Shown piece after piece: positions 20,553-30,600 of a stretch of 64,000 nt of DNA. The notes beneath the pieces were generated by a model that had not been told where the DNA came from, did not search any database, and saw only the letters and a list, made by a program, of their open reading frames with translations. The stretch is from assembly GCF_900100765.1 (NCBI RefSeq), contig NZ_FNFO01000005.1:248001-312000 (forward strand), given 5' to 3'. A program made the position numbers and the translations under genes. Numbering within the stretch: position 1 is the stretch's first letter; each line of letters starts with the position of its first letter. This stretch comes from Catalinimonas alkaloidigena (lineage in GTDB: Bacteria > Bacteroidota > Bacteroidia > Cytophagales > Flexibacteraceae).

Positions 20553-22130
20553 CTACCAGAAAAGCAGGTAAATCGCGGCGATGATCATGCAGATCCCGAT
20601 CGCCAGAATGTTGAAAATGGGCCCCGTGTGAAAGAGCGAGCGCGACAACGCAATGCCCTTGGGACTCGGCTGTTTGGTTTCCAGCAGCGAGACAACCACC
20701 ATCACGGCGACGATCACCAGAAACACAACGCCCATCCGGTCGATAAACGGCATGGAGTCAAGGAACGATTTGGCCAGCACCGACAAAGGAATGGTCAAAA
20801 TAGCGCCCCACAACGCTGCATTGGCGGTGGTACGTTTCCAGAAAAGCCCCAGCAGGAAGATGGCGACCACCCCTGGGCTCACAAAACCGGTGTACTCCTG
20901 AATGAACTGAAAGGCCTGATCGAGCACGCGCAGTTGCGGCGCTACCAGCACGGCGATGACCAGCGCAATTCCCCCAACCAGCCTGCCGGTGTTTACCAGC
21001 GTACGTTCCGAGGCCGACTTATTAATAAAGTGTTTGTAGATGTCGATCGTAAAGATGGTCGCGGTGCTGTTCACCATCGAGGCCAGCGACGACACCACCG
21101 CCGCGATGAGCGCCGCAAACGCCAGGCCCTTAATCCCCGCCGGGACGAAATTGGCCAGCAGCCACGGATACGCTTCGTCGGGCTTGCCGATGGGTGCATC
21201 CAACACGTAGGCCGCGATGCCGGGAATGACCACGATCAGGGGCATCAGAATTTTCAGGTAACCGGCAAAGGCCACGCCCCGCTGCGCTTCCTGAATGCTT
21301 TTGGCGGCCAGGGTCCGCTGGATGATGTACTGGTTACAGCCCCAGTAGTTCAGGTTGGCGATCCACATCCCCCCGATCAGCACCGAAATGCCGGGCAGGT
21401 TGCTATAATGTTCAGCATTAACGCCGTCTTTGCTGATGATCATATCAAACTTCTCGGGCGCCTTTTCCCACAAGATCGCCAGCCCATCGAAGAAACCGCC
21501 GTTCTCGCCACTCACCGCCTGCAACGCCAGGTAAGTCGTGATGAGGCCCCCCCCCGCCAGGAAGATCACCTGCACGACGTCGGTCCAGGCCACCGCCTTC
21601 AGTCCACCGTAAATTGAATAGACGGCCGCGAAGATGGCCAGCCCCACGATGCCCCACCACAGCGGAATGTTCAGGATGGTTTCCATCGCCAGCGCGCCGA
21701 GGTACAGCACCGACGTGAGGTTTACAAATACATAGACCAGCAGCCAGAACACCGCCAGGCTGGTCCGCACCCGGTTGTCGTACCGCACCTCCAGGAACTG
21801 GGGCATGGTGAAAATGCCCTTCTCGATGAAAATAGGCAGGAAGAACTTGGCCACGACCAGCAGCGTTACGGCCGCCATAAATTCGTAGGTGGCGATGCCC
21901 AGCCCGATGGCAAAGCCCGACCCCTGCATGCCGATGAACTGTTCGGCCGAAATGTTGGAAGCAATCAGCGACGCCCCGATGGCCCACCAGGGCAGGGTCT
22001 TGCTCGCCAGAAAGTAATCTTGAGAGGTTTCTTCTTCACCGCCTTTGCGCCGCGATACCCAGAGGCCAATGCCGATGATGAGCAGGCAGTAGGCGATGAA
22101 AATAACTAAGTCAATGGTTTGAAACTGCAT
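20553..22130 (-). CDS. Sodium/sugar (galactose-type) symporter, SSS family
   Basis: 525 residues with about 14 membrane segments, starting FQTIDLVIFIAYCLLIIGIG. Motifs typical of sodium/solute symporters of the SGLT branch are seen: ASLIASNISAEQFIGMQGSG, VYSIYGGLKAVAWTDVVQ and AALIAAVVSSLASMVNSTAT. The downstream galK supports galactose as substrate, driven by a Na+ gradient. Nine consecutive G in the coding strand (21547-21555) encode part of an Ala-Gly-Gly-Gly-Leu segment. An exact -7 element, TATGTTTG, lies about 184 bp upstream of the ATG. Confidence 0.92.
   Translation of the reverse strand: MQFQTIDLVIFIAYCLLIIGIGLWVSRRKGGEEETSQDYFLASKTLPWWAIGASLIASNISAEQFIGMQGSGFAIGLGIATYEFMAAVTLLVVAKFFLPIFIEKGIFTMPQFLEVRYDNRVRTSLAVFWLLVYVFVNLTSVLYLGALAMETILNIPLWWGIVGLAIFAAVYSIYGGLKAVAWTDVVQVIFLAGGGLITTYLALQAVSGENGGFFDGLAILWEKAPEKFDMIISKDGVNAEHYSNLPGISVLIGGMWIANLNYWGCNQYIIQRTLAAKSIQEAQRGVAFAGYLKILMPLIVVIPGIAAYVLDAPIGKPDEAYPWLLANFVPAGIKGLAFAALIAAVVSSLASMVNSTATIFTIDIYKHFINKSASERTLVNTGRLVGGIALVIAVLVAPQLRVLDQAFQFIQEYTGFVSPGVVAIFLLGLFWKRTTANAALWGAILTIPLSVLAKSFLDSMPFIDRMGVVFLVIVAVMVVVSLLETKQPSPKGIALSRSLFHTGPIFNILAIGICMIIAAIYLLFW
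21547..21555. repeat. G/C homopolymer (9 nt) in the symporter gene
   Basis: Nine consecutive C on the plus strand, read as G in the coding direction within a glycine-rich membrane segment. It is less remarkable than the A10 tract because this region is GC-rich. Confidence 0.9.
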
Positions 22131-22452
22131 AAGGGTTGTCTAGATAAACAGGATGAGAGTTGCGAAGCGATGGGGCATGCCAACAACGGGCTGTTGTTCC
22201 CAAGGCCAGGCTTTTCCGCAAAAGGGTGTCGCCCAGCGGGCTTGTTGCGTTATGTTGGTGCATCAACGTCGGGTTTGGCAGGCAGGCAAAAACAGCCCGT
22301 GTCCAGCGATGGACAAACATAATACTTTTTCAGTGTCACCCCTAGCGAAAACCAGGGCATCCGCCGGCCCCGTGTCCCGGCAACCGCTCATTAGGACGCA
22401 AGCCCCCCGCTGCCGTAGCTTTGCGGTTTCAGCCGATGTTGCACTTTTCCGT
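22131..22452. other. Divergent promoter region between symporter and binding-lipoprotein genes
   Basis: No gene is seen. The plus frame stays open upstream of the lipoprotein start, but its sequence is not protein-like. A minus-strand -7 element is at 22314-22321. Confidence 0.55.
22314..22321 (-). promoter_or_regulatory. Candidate -7 element for the symporter-galK operon
   Basis: TATGTTTG on the minus strand matches TAnnTTTG exactly. No clear TTTG -33 partner is seen at the usual distance, so the call is tentative. Confidence 0.4.
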
Positions 22453-23424
22453 ATGATGGACACCTTCCTGCCCAAAGGCATTCTTTTTGTTCTCCTGCTG
22501 CTGGCACTAGGCCGCTGTACGTCGCCCGAGCATTCGCTGCATAGCCCGCCTCGCGTCGCGTACCTCACTACGGCTACCTCTGCGCGTTCGCCGCACCAGG
22601 AAACCGAAGCGGCGCTGCGCACCACGCTGGCCGACGACTCACTGTCCATCAGCACGTTCGTGTTGCCTTCGGCTGCCGCTCAGGACAGTGGGGCGGTGCA
22701 AAACGGGTGGGAACCCGTGCAAGCCTTCTCTCCCGATGTGCTGGTAGCCGGCGATCTGGCCAGTTTGCAGGCGGTGCTGGACCAACACGTGGCGTTAGGG
22801 TCCAAGCCCGTCGTGTACTGCGGTGCTTACGCATGGACGCCACCGCCCAACGCCCCTCCGGTCGTTGCGCTCTCTTCGCCTTCGGCACTTCCGTCGATGG
22901 TGGACACCTTGCGCCTGACCGACCAACCGCTGCGCTCGGTGCTGCTCTTGCTGCCCGCCACCGAGAAAGCGGCGCAGCCTGCACTCGACAGCCTCTGCCG
23001 ACGGACCGGACTCCGCCCCATGTTTGCCTGGGTCAACGACTTTGCGGAGTGGACTGCACAGTACACGTCGGGGAACGAGAATTTCGATCTGCTGTACCTG
23101 GCATCCGCTACAGATCTGCCCGGTTGGAACGACACCCTTGCCTACGACGTGGCCCGTCAGTACATCCGCCGTCCGGTGCTTACGTCCGCACCCGACATGG
23201 TCCCTTACGCCGTATGGGGAATAACACAAGACAATCGTACGCGGGGGCAGTGGGCGGCGGCCGTCGTACAGCGCCTCCTCGACGGAGCCCAACCAGGCCC
23301 GCTTGAGGTACCGTACCAACCCGCGACACAAAGCATCCTGAACCCTGAATTGGCCGGGCAAATCGACCTGACCTTTAGCGAAGCGCTCGTCGCCCAGAGT
23401 CGGTTGGTGACGCCGACCGAATAA
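22453..23424 (+). CDS. ABC-type substrate-binding lipoprotein (TrpX/DUF534-like)
   Basis: 323 residues from the ATG at 22453. A longer open frame exists, but MMDTFLPKGILFVLLLLALGRC is a clear lipoprotein signal with the Cys at about residue 22. The mature protein has two alternating alpha/beta lobes: RVAYLTTATSARSPHQETEAAL, then DVLVAGDLASLQAVL and a C-terminal WGITQDNRTRGQWAAAVVQRLLDG. This resembles the periplasmic-binding-protein fold of the ABC_sub_bind (PF04392) group. No permease or ATPase gene lies nearby. The ligand is unknown; a role as a stand-alone sensor or binding protein is possible. Confidence 0.65.
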   Translation: MMDTFLPKGILFVLLLLALGRCTSPEHSLHSPPRVAYLTTATSARSPHQETEAALRTTLADDSLSISTFVLPSAAAQDSGAVQNGWEPVQAFSPDVLVAGDLASLQAVLDQHVALGSKPVVYCGAYAWTPPPNAPPVVALSSPSALPSMVDTLRLTDQPLRSVLLLLPATEKAAQPALDSLCRRTGLRPMFAWVNDFAEWTAQYTSGNENFDLLYLASATDLPGWNDTLAYDVARQYIRRPVLTSAPDMVPYAVWGITQDNRTRGQWAAAVVQRLLDGAQPGPLEVPYQPATQSILNPELAGQIDLTFSEALVAQSRLVTPTE

Positions 23425-23429
23425 CCTCC

Positions 23430-23469
23430 GAAAAAACAAAAGCCTACCTGCAACAAGTACAGATAGGCT
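23430..23469 (-). terminator. Terminator of the RNase P RNA gene
   Basis: Inverted arms AGCCTA and TAGGCT with their inner extensions (23441-23469) are followed on the minus strand by TTTGTTTTTT. It lies just past the inferred 3' end of rnpB. Confidence 0.8.
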
Positions 23470-23480
23470 CTGGCAGATGC

Positions 23481-23873
23481 AGAAGATCGATAAGCCGGGT
23501 TCTGTCGCTCTGCCAACGCACAAGGCGCCGACAAAGGTCTTATCATTTATCTAGACGGTCCCTCACGAAACCGCTCCATCAGCCTACCCGTCGGCGTCGG
23601 GCGAGTCACCCTTAATCCTGGCTTGCGCCGGATGCCGACCTATTTGGCCTTTCAACCCGTAAGGTTTACCCTGCAACCTCCGTCACCGGCGGCCCGGTGG
23701 GCTCTTACCCCACCTTTTCACCCTTACCCCACCCATGGCGGGGCGGTTCGTTTTCTGTGGCACTGGCTGTCACCCCGTCTGCAGTCGGGGTGCCTTCCCG
23801 TTAGGAAGTACGGTACTCTGCGTTGCCCGGACTTTCCTCCTTACCCGTAAGTAAGGCGATAAGATAATCTTCT
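23481..23873 (-). ncRNA. rnpB: RNase P RNA (class A)
   Basis: The catalytic RNA of RNase P, which trims the 5' ends of pre-tRNAs. On the minus strand the conserved 5' core GGAGGAAAGTCCGGGC is at about 23828-23843, and the 3' core ACAGAACCCGGCTTATC is at about 23489-23505. The ends pair as helix P1: AGAAGAT at 23867-23873 with ATCTTCT on the minus strand at 23481-23487. This gives a length near 393 nt, normal for class A. A terminator follows at 23430-23469, and a promoter-like element lies just upstream. The exact ends are inferred from the P1 pairing. Confidence 0.96.
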
Positions 23874-23878
23874 GATGG

Positions 23879-23911
23879 CAATATTAGTAACAATCATCAT
23901 CCCGGAGCGAA
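23879..23911 (-). promoter_or_regulatory. Candidate rnpB promoter
   Basis: On the minus strand TTCG (23908-23911) is followed after 21 nt by TAATATTG (23879-23886), each one mismatch from TTTG and TAnnTTTG. The spacing to the P1-defined 5' end at 23873 fits a -7 element. Confidence 0.45.
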
Positions 23912-24372
23912 CCTTTAATCGAATGATAGTCAGCACAGTAAAACTATGTATGAAAAATAAGTAAAATTGCAGGTAACTATCGACCAGGTGCGGTCGTTAT
24001 AGGGTTTGTCACTGTTGCTACAAAAATAAACATATCAACAATGGTAATAATCCTACAACCCTGCCTTATTTTTCAAAGATTGCCAAAAAAGAAGGCTAAT
24101 TTTTTAGCAATCAAGGAGTTCAAAGCGCGTGAAGCCTAAGCGCCGTTTGCGGAAGAAATAGATACTCTGTACAACAATTCTAATTTTATTTAAAAAAAAC
24201 CTTGAAAATGTTGAAAAAGATCCATTTCTTCCATAACATTGTAATGAAATTACGGACAGAACCGCCACACGTAAGTTTTCATACTGGTTTGCAATTGTTT
24301 GGAGGGCAGTGGTAACTTGCAGCCTTCACATATCTGGGACCTGAAGGTCAAGTAGTTAGCTATTTGCCTGTA

Positions 24373-24380
24373 TACGTTTG
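24373..24380 (+). promoter_or_regulatory. Candidate -7 element of the giant T9SS protein gene
   Basis: TACGTTTG matches TAnnTTTG exactly, but no TTTG is found at the usual -33 distance. Use of this site would give a 5' leader of about 215 nt. Confidence 0.35.
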
Positions 24381-24600
24381 TATAACGCTTTCTTACCTCA
24401 GCGAGGCATCTTTCTGAGATAAGTAGAGCTTTCGAGAAACACACTTACCACAACCTGTAACCCGAGAATCGGAGTTAACCAACCTTAACTTCCAATTCTG
24501 TAGCCACAGATGCATCAACGCTGACTGCCAACGACATTACGCAACAATCCATATCCATTAAGTTCTTGGTTCTTCTTTCAGCTCATCTTTTTAAAAAACT

Positions 24601-27600
24601 ATGAAACACATCCACGAAAGTAGTGGGATTCGATCGGCAGGTTCTTTCCCTGCAAGGGTATCCCCCCCCCATTTACTCCAGCGGGCACTCACCGTTCGCA
24701 CTTTTTTTACATTCCTTGTTATGTACTTGGTCTGGGGTGGGTCAGTGGCCTTCGCCCAGTCGCACGCGTTGGTATTGGAATCAACGCCCAATACCCTGCA
24801 GTTGGGTAAAAACGGAAGCGGCTCGCTGAACAACTACCTCAGCACAGCCGACTACACCGACCCGGTCAGTACCACACTTACGGCAGTCGACGCGAAATCA
24901 GGAGCGGCACCCTCCTGGCTAAAAGTCAATCAGAAACTGCTGACAGGCATTCCGTATACCAGTGGCTCTGAGCTGGTGTTCGAGTTCGATGCCGCCGGTC
25001 TGAAGTACGGCACCTACCAAGCTACCGTAACGGCCTCTGCAGCTGGCTACGAAAGCACCTCGGTCGAGCTGTCGCTGGTGGTTTCTGACAACGCTCCGGC
25101 TACGGCCGCCGCTACGAATGCCTATCAGATCAACTTTTCGGACCAGGCCACGGCCACACCGAACGGCTGGCTGAAAGACTACGGTCAAGCCTACGGCGAC
25201 CGCGGCAACGGTCTGACCTACGGCTGGCTGACGCTGAATGGCCAGACGGGTCTGAACCTGACCACCAATGCCCGCAACCGGAACAAAAGCGGCGTCGACG
25301 TCTGGAAGAATACCCTGATTCACATGCAATACGGGGACATTGACAACGGCACGGGTACCAGCGGTAACAAAACGGAAGGGATCTGGGAAATGGCCCTCCC
25401 GAACGGCACCTATGCGGTATCGGTGATGGTGGGTGACCCCAACGCGGAGGTGAGCAACAATCCGCGCCACACCATTAACGTAGAGAACGTAACGGCCATT
25501 AACCGTTACATTCCGACGGGTGGCGACGGCAGCGCTACACTGCACAAAAGCGCCAGCGTCACGGTTTCGGTGAACGACGGACGCCTGACGCTGACGGCGG
25601 TAGGTGGCTTTAACACGAAGATCAACTCGGTTACCATCACCCCCACAACCAGCGGGGGCAGCGGCACGCCGCGCGTGGTGGGCGTAACACCGGCCAACGG
25701 CGCTACCAACCAGCCGCTTAACAGCAGCATTTCAGCCAACGAACTGGAACTGCCCAATGCAACGGCCGATGGGCTCTACGGGGTGGACAATACAACCATC
25801 ACCCAGAGCACAGTGCGTCTGTACAAAGGCACGACCCTGGTTCCGGCCAACGTGAACGGTACTGGTGGTGGCGATGCCATCATCCTGACGCCCGCTTCTT
25901 CGCTGGAACCCAACACGCAGTATCGCTTCGAAATCAACGGCGTACGCGACCTGACCGGCGTCGAATTCGAGCCGTTCTCGTCGACCTTCACAACGGGCTC
26001 GGGCTCAAACACGGGCAACGGCGGTACGCTCGATGGCGTTTCGTTCATCAAGTACGGCACCGTCGCGTCGGGCAGCATGTACACGACGCTCACAATCGGT
26101 CCCGATACCAAACTGTACGGCATCACGATTTTCGGTGATATCCACCGTTGGACCATCAACAGCGATGGGACCCTCAGCAACAAAGAAGCGGTCAGCTCCT
26201 GGAAAGCCAACTATGCCAATAGCCGCACGGCTGTCGGCCTGACGTTCGATCCGAAGTCAACGGCCAGCAACCTGATTGCCTGGGTTTCGCATTGCTCTGC
26301 CGGCTTCAACAACGCCCCGGAATGGGATGGCAAAATTTCGCGCCTGTCAGGTCCTAACCTGGAGACCGAACAACTGGTCGTGACCAACCTGCCGCGCTCG
26401 CGCAAAGATCACCTGACCAACAGCATCGCCTTTAAACCCGGCGAAAACAACGTGCTGTACTTCATGCAAGGTAGCACGAGCGCAGGCGGTGCCCCCGACA
26501 ATGCCTGGGGGAACCGTTCGGAGTGCCTTCTGTCGGCTGCCATGCTGCGGTTGGATCTGAACAAACTGCCGCAGTCAAGCTGGCCGCTCGATGCCAAAAC
26601 GACCACCAACCCGTCGGTGATCAACAACGCGCCCAGCAACTCGATTCTCATGTCCGACGGCACGTACAACCCGTATGCCACCAACTCGCCGCTGACCATC
26701 TACGGCTCGGGCATCCGGAATGCGTACGACCTGATCTGGCACACAAACGGCCAGTGTTATATTCCGGCCAACGGAACAGCGGGTGGCAGCAACACACCGG
26801 CTTCGGTCAACGGCACACGCCGTCCCAACGGTACGACTTATAACTTCGGAGAAATTCCGGCCACGACCAACAACGTCGTACAGCGCGACTGGCTGTTCCG
26901 GGTGGATCCGGCCCAGAGCGTAGGTTACTACGGCCACCCCAACCCGCTTCGTGGTGAGTACGTGATGAACCGCGGTTCGATCGACGTGCCTGCCTATCCG
27001 TTCGGAACGGCACCTGACCCGAACTACCGTGGCGCCGCTTACGATTTCGGCTTCAACGTTTCGCCCAATGGGGTGATCGAATACAAAAGCAACGCCGAAG
27101 GAGGCAAACTGAAAGGTGCCATTCTGGTGGTGCGCTACAGCGGTGGAGACGACATCGTCGCCATGCTTCCCAACGGCACCAGTGGCAACATCGGCTCGTC
27201 TCGCATCGGTATCCCGGGCTTCAATGGCTTCAGCGATCCGCTCGATCTGGTAGAAGACACCCGGAACGGGAACATTTACGTCTCGGAATACGGCTCCAGC
27301 AAAATCACGCTTCTGAAGCCCAACTCCGCCTCTACTCCTGCACCGATCATTTCGGTTAGCCCCGAAACACTGGTGTTCCAGGACTACACCAGCGGCGGTG
27401 CCAGCAGCCCGCAGACGGTGTTCATCACCAACGAAGGGAACGCCAACCTCTCGAACATTTCTATCACCAAGAGTGGTACCAATGCCGGAGGCTTCACGGT
27501 GAACCAATCGTCGCTGAAAAGCACCCTCGCGCCCGGTGAAACGTCGAGCTTTACGGTAACGTTCAACGCCGCCCTGACGGGTCAAGGTCCGAAGTACGCG

Positions 27601-30600
27601 CAGTTGACCATCGCTACGTCGACGGGCAGCGTAGCGCCCAAGCAGGTCAGCCTGAAAGCAGTCGGCCTGCCGGCCAACGGCGAGCCTTCGCTGCAGTGGA
27701 TTGCCGATACGTATTTCGGTGATAACTTCATCAACATCGGCGACGACAACGAGGCATCAGAACCCATCCACTCGTCAACTCCCGGTGCGCCCCTGTTGGG
27801 TCAGGAAGTTTCTGCCCAGCGCTTTGTACGCGCCGAAGATGCGCCGGTCACGCTGGAACTGATCAGCGTATACGGTCCTGGTGCAGTTAACCCGACGGTT
27901 GCTTTCGGATGGTATCCGTCCGGCAACGCCGGTGCACTGAACCCGCTGTTTACCGTCAGCAACACGTATGCAGAAAGCATCAACCCCATTGCCGACGGTG
28001 CGCTGGAATTTGATCCAGGCATTAGTGAGTTCGGATTCTACAGCCGCTGGCCTTACTTCGACAACCGGCTGGTGTTTAGCGAAGACGCCCTGAATACTTT
28101 CTCAGGTGCTATTCCTCACCACGTACGGGTGTACCAGGTACCCGGCCAGGCCAACACGTACCTGATCGCGACGGAAGAAAACCCGACCGGCTTCGATTAC
28201 AACGACGTGGTGGTAATTGCCCGCAACGTCATGCCGACCAGCAACACCGGCGGCGGCAAAACCCTGTCGTTTAGCCCTGGCAACCTGACGTTCAACACGT
28301 ACAACGGTGCTTCTACACCGCAAAGCGCAACCCTGACGGCCAGCAGCTCCATCAACGCCTCGAACGTGACGCTCACGTCTAACCAATCGTGGGTCGTATT
28401 GCCGCAGAAGTCGGTAGGCAGCCCCATGTCGTTCGACGTTAACACGGCAGGTCTGGCACAGGGCAGCTACACGGCGACGGTGACCGCATCGGCCCCTGAC
28501 TTTACGTCGGCAACGCTGCAGATCGTTGCAAACGTCAATTCCGGTTCGGCTACGGGTCCTTTCATCCGGGTCGAAAACATGACGAAGATTCCGTTTACCA
28601 GCGTAGGGTTCCCGGCTGACGACTACTACTCGTTCAACCATAACCTGAGCACCAGCAAGGACAATTCGTCGAAAGCGTGGCATCAGAAAAACGTCATGCG
28701 GATTCATAACGAAGGCACCAGCGTGCTGAACGTGACCGGCTTGACCATTTCGGGCAAAGAGTTCGTGCTGGAGAATACGCCGTCAACCTTCTCGGTACAG
28801 CCGGGCGCCTATCAGGATGTGACCCTCAAGTTTGTGGGGAACACCAACTACGGCAAACACCTGTTCAAGTCGACGCTGCAGATTGCTTCTAACGCGGGCA
28901 ACGGCTCGGTTAGCGTCACGCTGCATGGCTCGCAACAGGCCAACGTACAAGGTGGCTCCGAAGCCTCGGCACAGGACATCCTGAAAGCATTCGGATTCAC
29001 TACCGATATGGGGCAGTTGGGTTCCGACTATCCTACCGATCAGGATGTTAACAACGGTGTGTACGGCGACCTGGTGTTGTCGACCAAATTCAAGCGCGCC
29101 GATCCGAACAAGCCGGTCAATGCCTTCCAGATCCTGCAACTCCGGGATGCCGGCCGTGGTCGATTCTTCCTGCAAGCCGAATTGGGCAAACTGGAAGGTG
29201 TAGGCGGTGTCATTTACGATTCTGACTCCGCTTACTGCCAGTCGATCCTGCCGCGTGCTCAAAACGACAACACGCGCATTGCAGGCGCAGCGTCCAGCAC
29301 GGTGAGCGGTACCTTCTACATCAACATCGAAGGCTACCACACCTACGGCCGATGGGATCCTAACGACAAACGGATGTTGGGCACCCGAGTCTATAAAGTG
29401 CGGGACCGCAACGGCAACGTCATTCCGAACCACTACATCGTGGCGCGTGACCTGATCCGTAGCTGGGGATGTGGTTCTACAGATCCGCGTGTGAATTCAT
29501 CGAACAGCGGTAACTGTGACTTCCAGGACGACATTCACTACGTCATCAACCTTCGGCCTGCAAACGATCCGTCTGCCGGTTCCATTCCGAACAAGACGGT
29601 AGCCGCTGGTTCGCAGTTGAACTACCCTGTTGCCAGCTACTTTAACCTGGGCTACCCAGGCAACAAGCTGACCTACAGCGCTAAACTGAGCAACGGCAGT
29701 GCGCTGCCCGGCTGGTTGAACCTGAACCCGCAAACGGGTGTATTCAGCGGTACGGCCGGTGGTGCAAGCCCGCTCAACATTGTGGTAACCGCTACTGATG
29801 TGAACGGCATCGCCGTGACGTCGAGCTACACCCTGACCATTACGGGTGGCTCGGGCAACCAGTACCCCACCGCCAATGCAGGTGCCGACAAAACGGTGAC
29901 CGACAGCGACGGCAATGGCTCGGAAGTAGTAGCCCTGAACGGAGCGAGCTCGTCCGATCCGGATGGCAGCATCACCAGCTACAAATGGACCGAGAACGGG
30001 ACGCAGATTGCGACGGGCGCTACGCCTAACGTGACGCTGGCAGTGGGTACGCATACCATTACACTGACCGTCACGGATAACCAGGGGGCTACGGCCACCG
30101 ACGATGTGATCATCCAGGTGATTTCGAACGGGACCAACCCGCCGCCGGCATCGACCGACCTCTGGCTGGAAGCCGAGTGTGCTACATTGGGCAGCAACTG
30201 GAGCACCGTCAGCAGCTCAAGCGCCTCGAACAGTGCCATCGTCACCGTGAAGAGCGGCTACGGTTCAGCACCGTCCGGCCTGGCAAATGACCGCGTACGC
30301 TTCAGCTTCGACGTAAGCTCGGCAGGTACGTACCGTATCTTCGGTCGGATCCGGGCGATGAGCAGCAACCGGAACTCATTCTGGATTCGCGTCAACGGCG
30401 GCAACTGGATTCTCTGGGAGATGCCGGTCAACAGCGACTACACGTGGTATGAAAAAGACGGAGGTGCCGTGCAACTGGCGGCCGGCTACAACACGATCGA
30501 CGTGGAGTACCGCGAACCGAATACGAACCTCGACAAGCTGTACCTCACGAAAGGTACCAGCGCGCCTACCGGCCTGGGCAATACGGCCTCTAACTGTGGC

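Larger units (their letters stand above)
23874..24600. other. AT-rich intergenic region before the giant secreted-protein gene
   Basis: About 730 bases with no believable gene. It should hold the rnpB promoter (minus) and the promoter of the giant gene (plus). An exact TACGTTTG is at 24373-24380, and an imperfect inverted repeat (GGAGTTAA with TTAACTTCC) is near 24471-24493. Confidence 0.55.

Noticed and set aside
20541-21617. Long plus-strand frame antisense to the symporter gene
   Set aside because: Arg/His-rich shadow of a transporter gene with clear membrane helices on the other strand.
22153-22452. N-terminal extension of the ABC-type binding lipoprotein
   Set aside because: The upstream 100 codons lack protein character and precede an obvious lipoprotein signal at 22453.
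23623-23850. Open frame inside the RNase P RNA region
   Set aside because: The conserved 5' and 3' cores of RNase P RNA and the paired P1 ends explain this DNA.
26575-27585. Long minus-strand frames antisense to the giant gene
   Set aside because: They are shadows produced by GC-rich codon use; their translations show no domain or signal.
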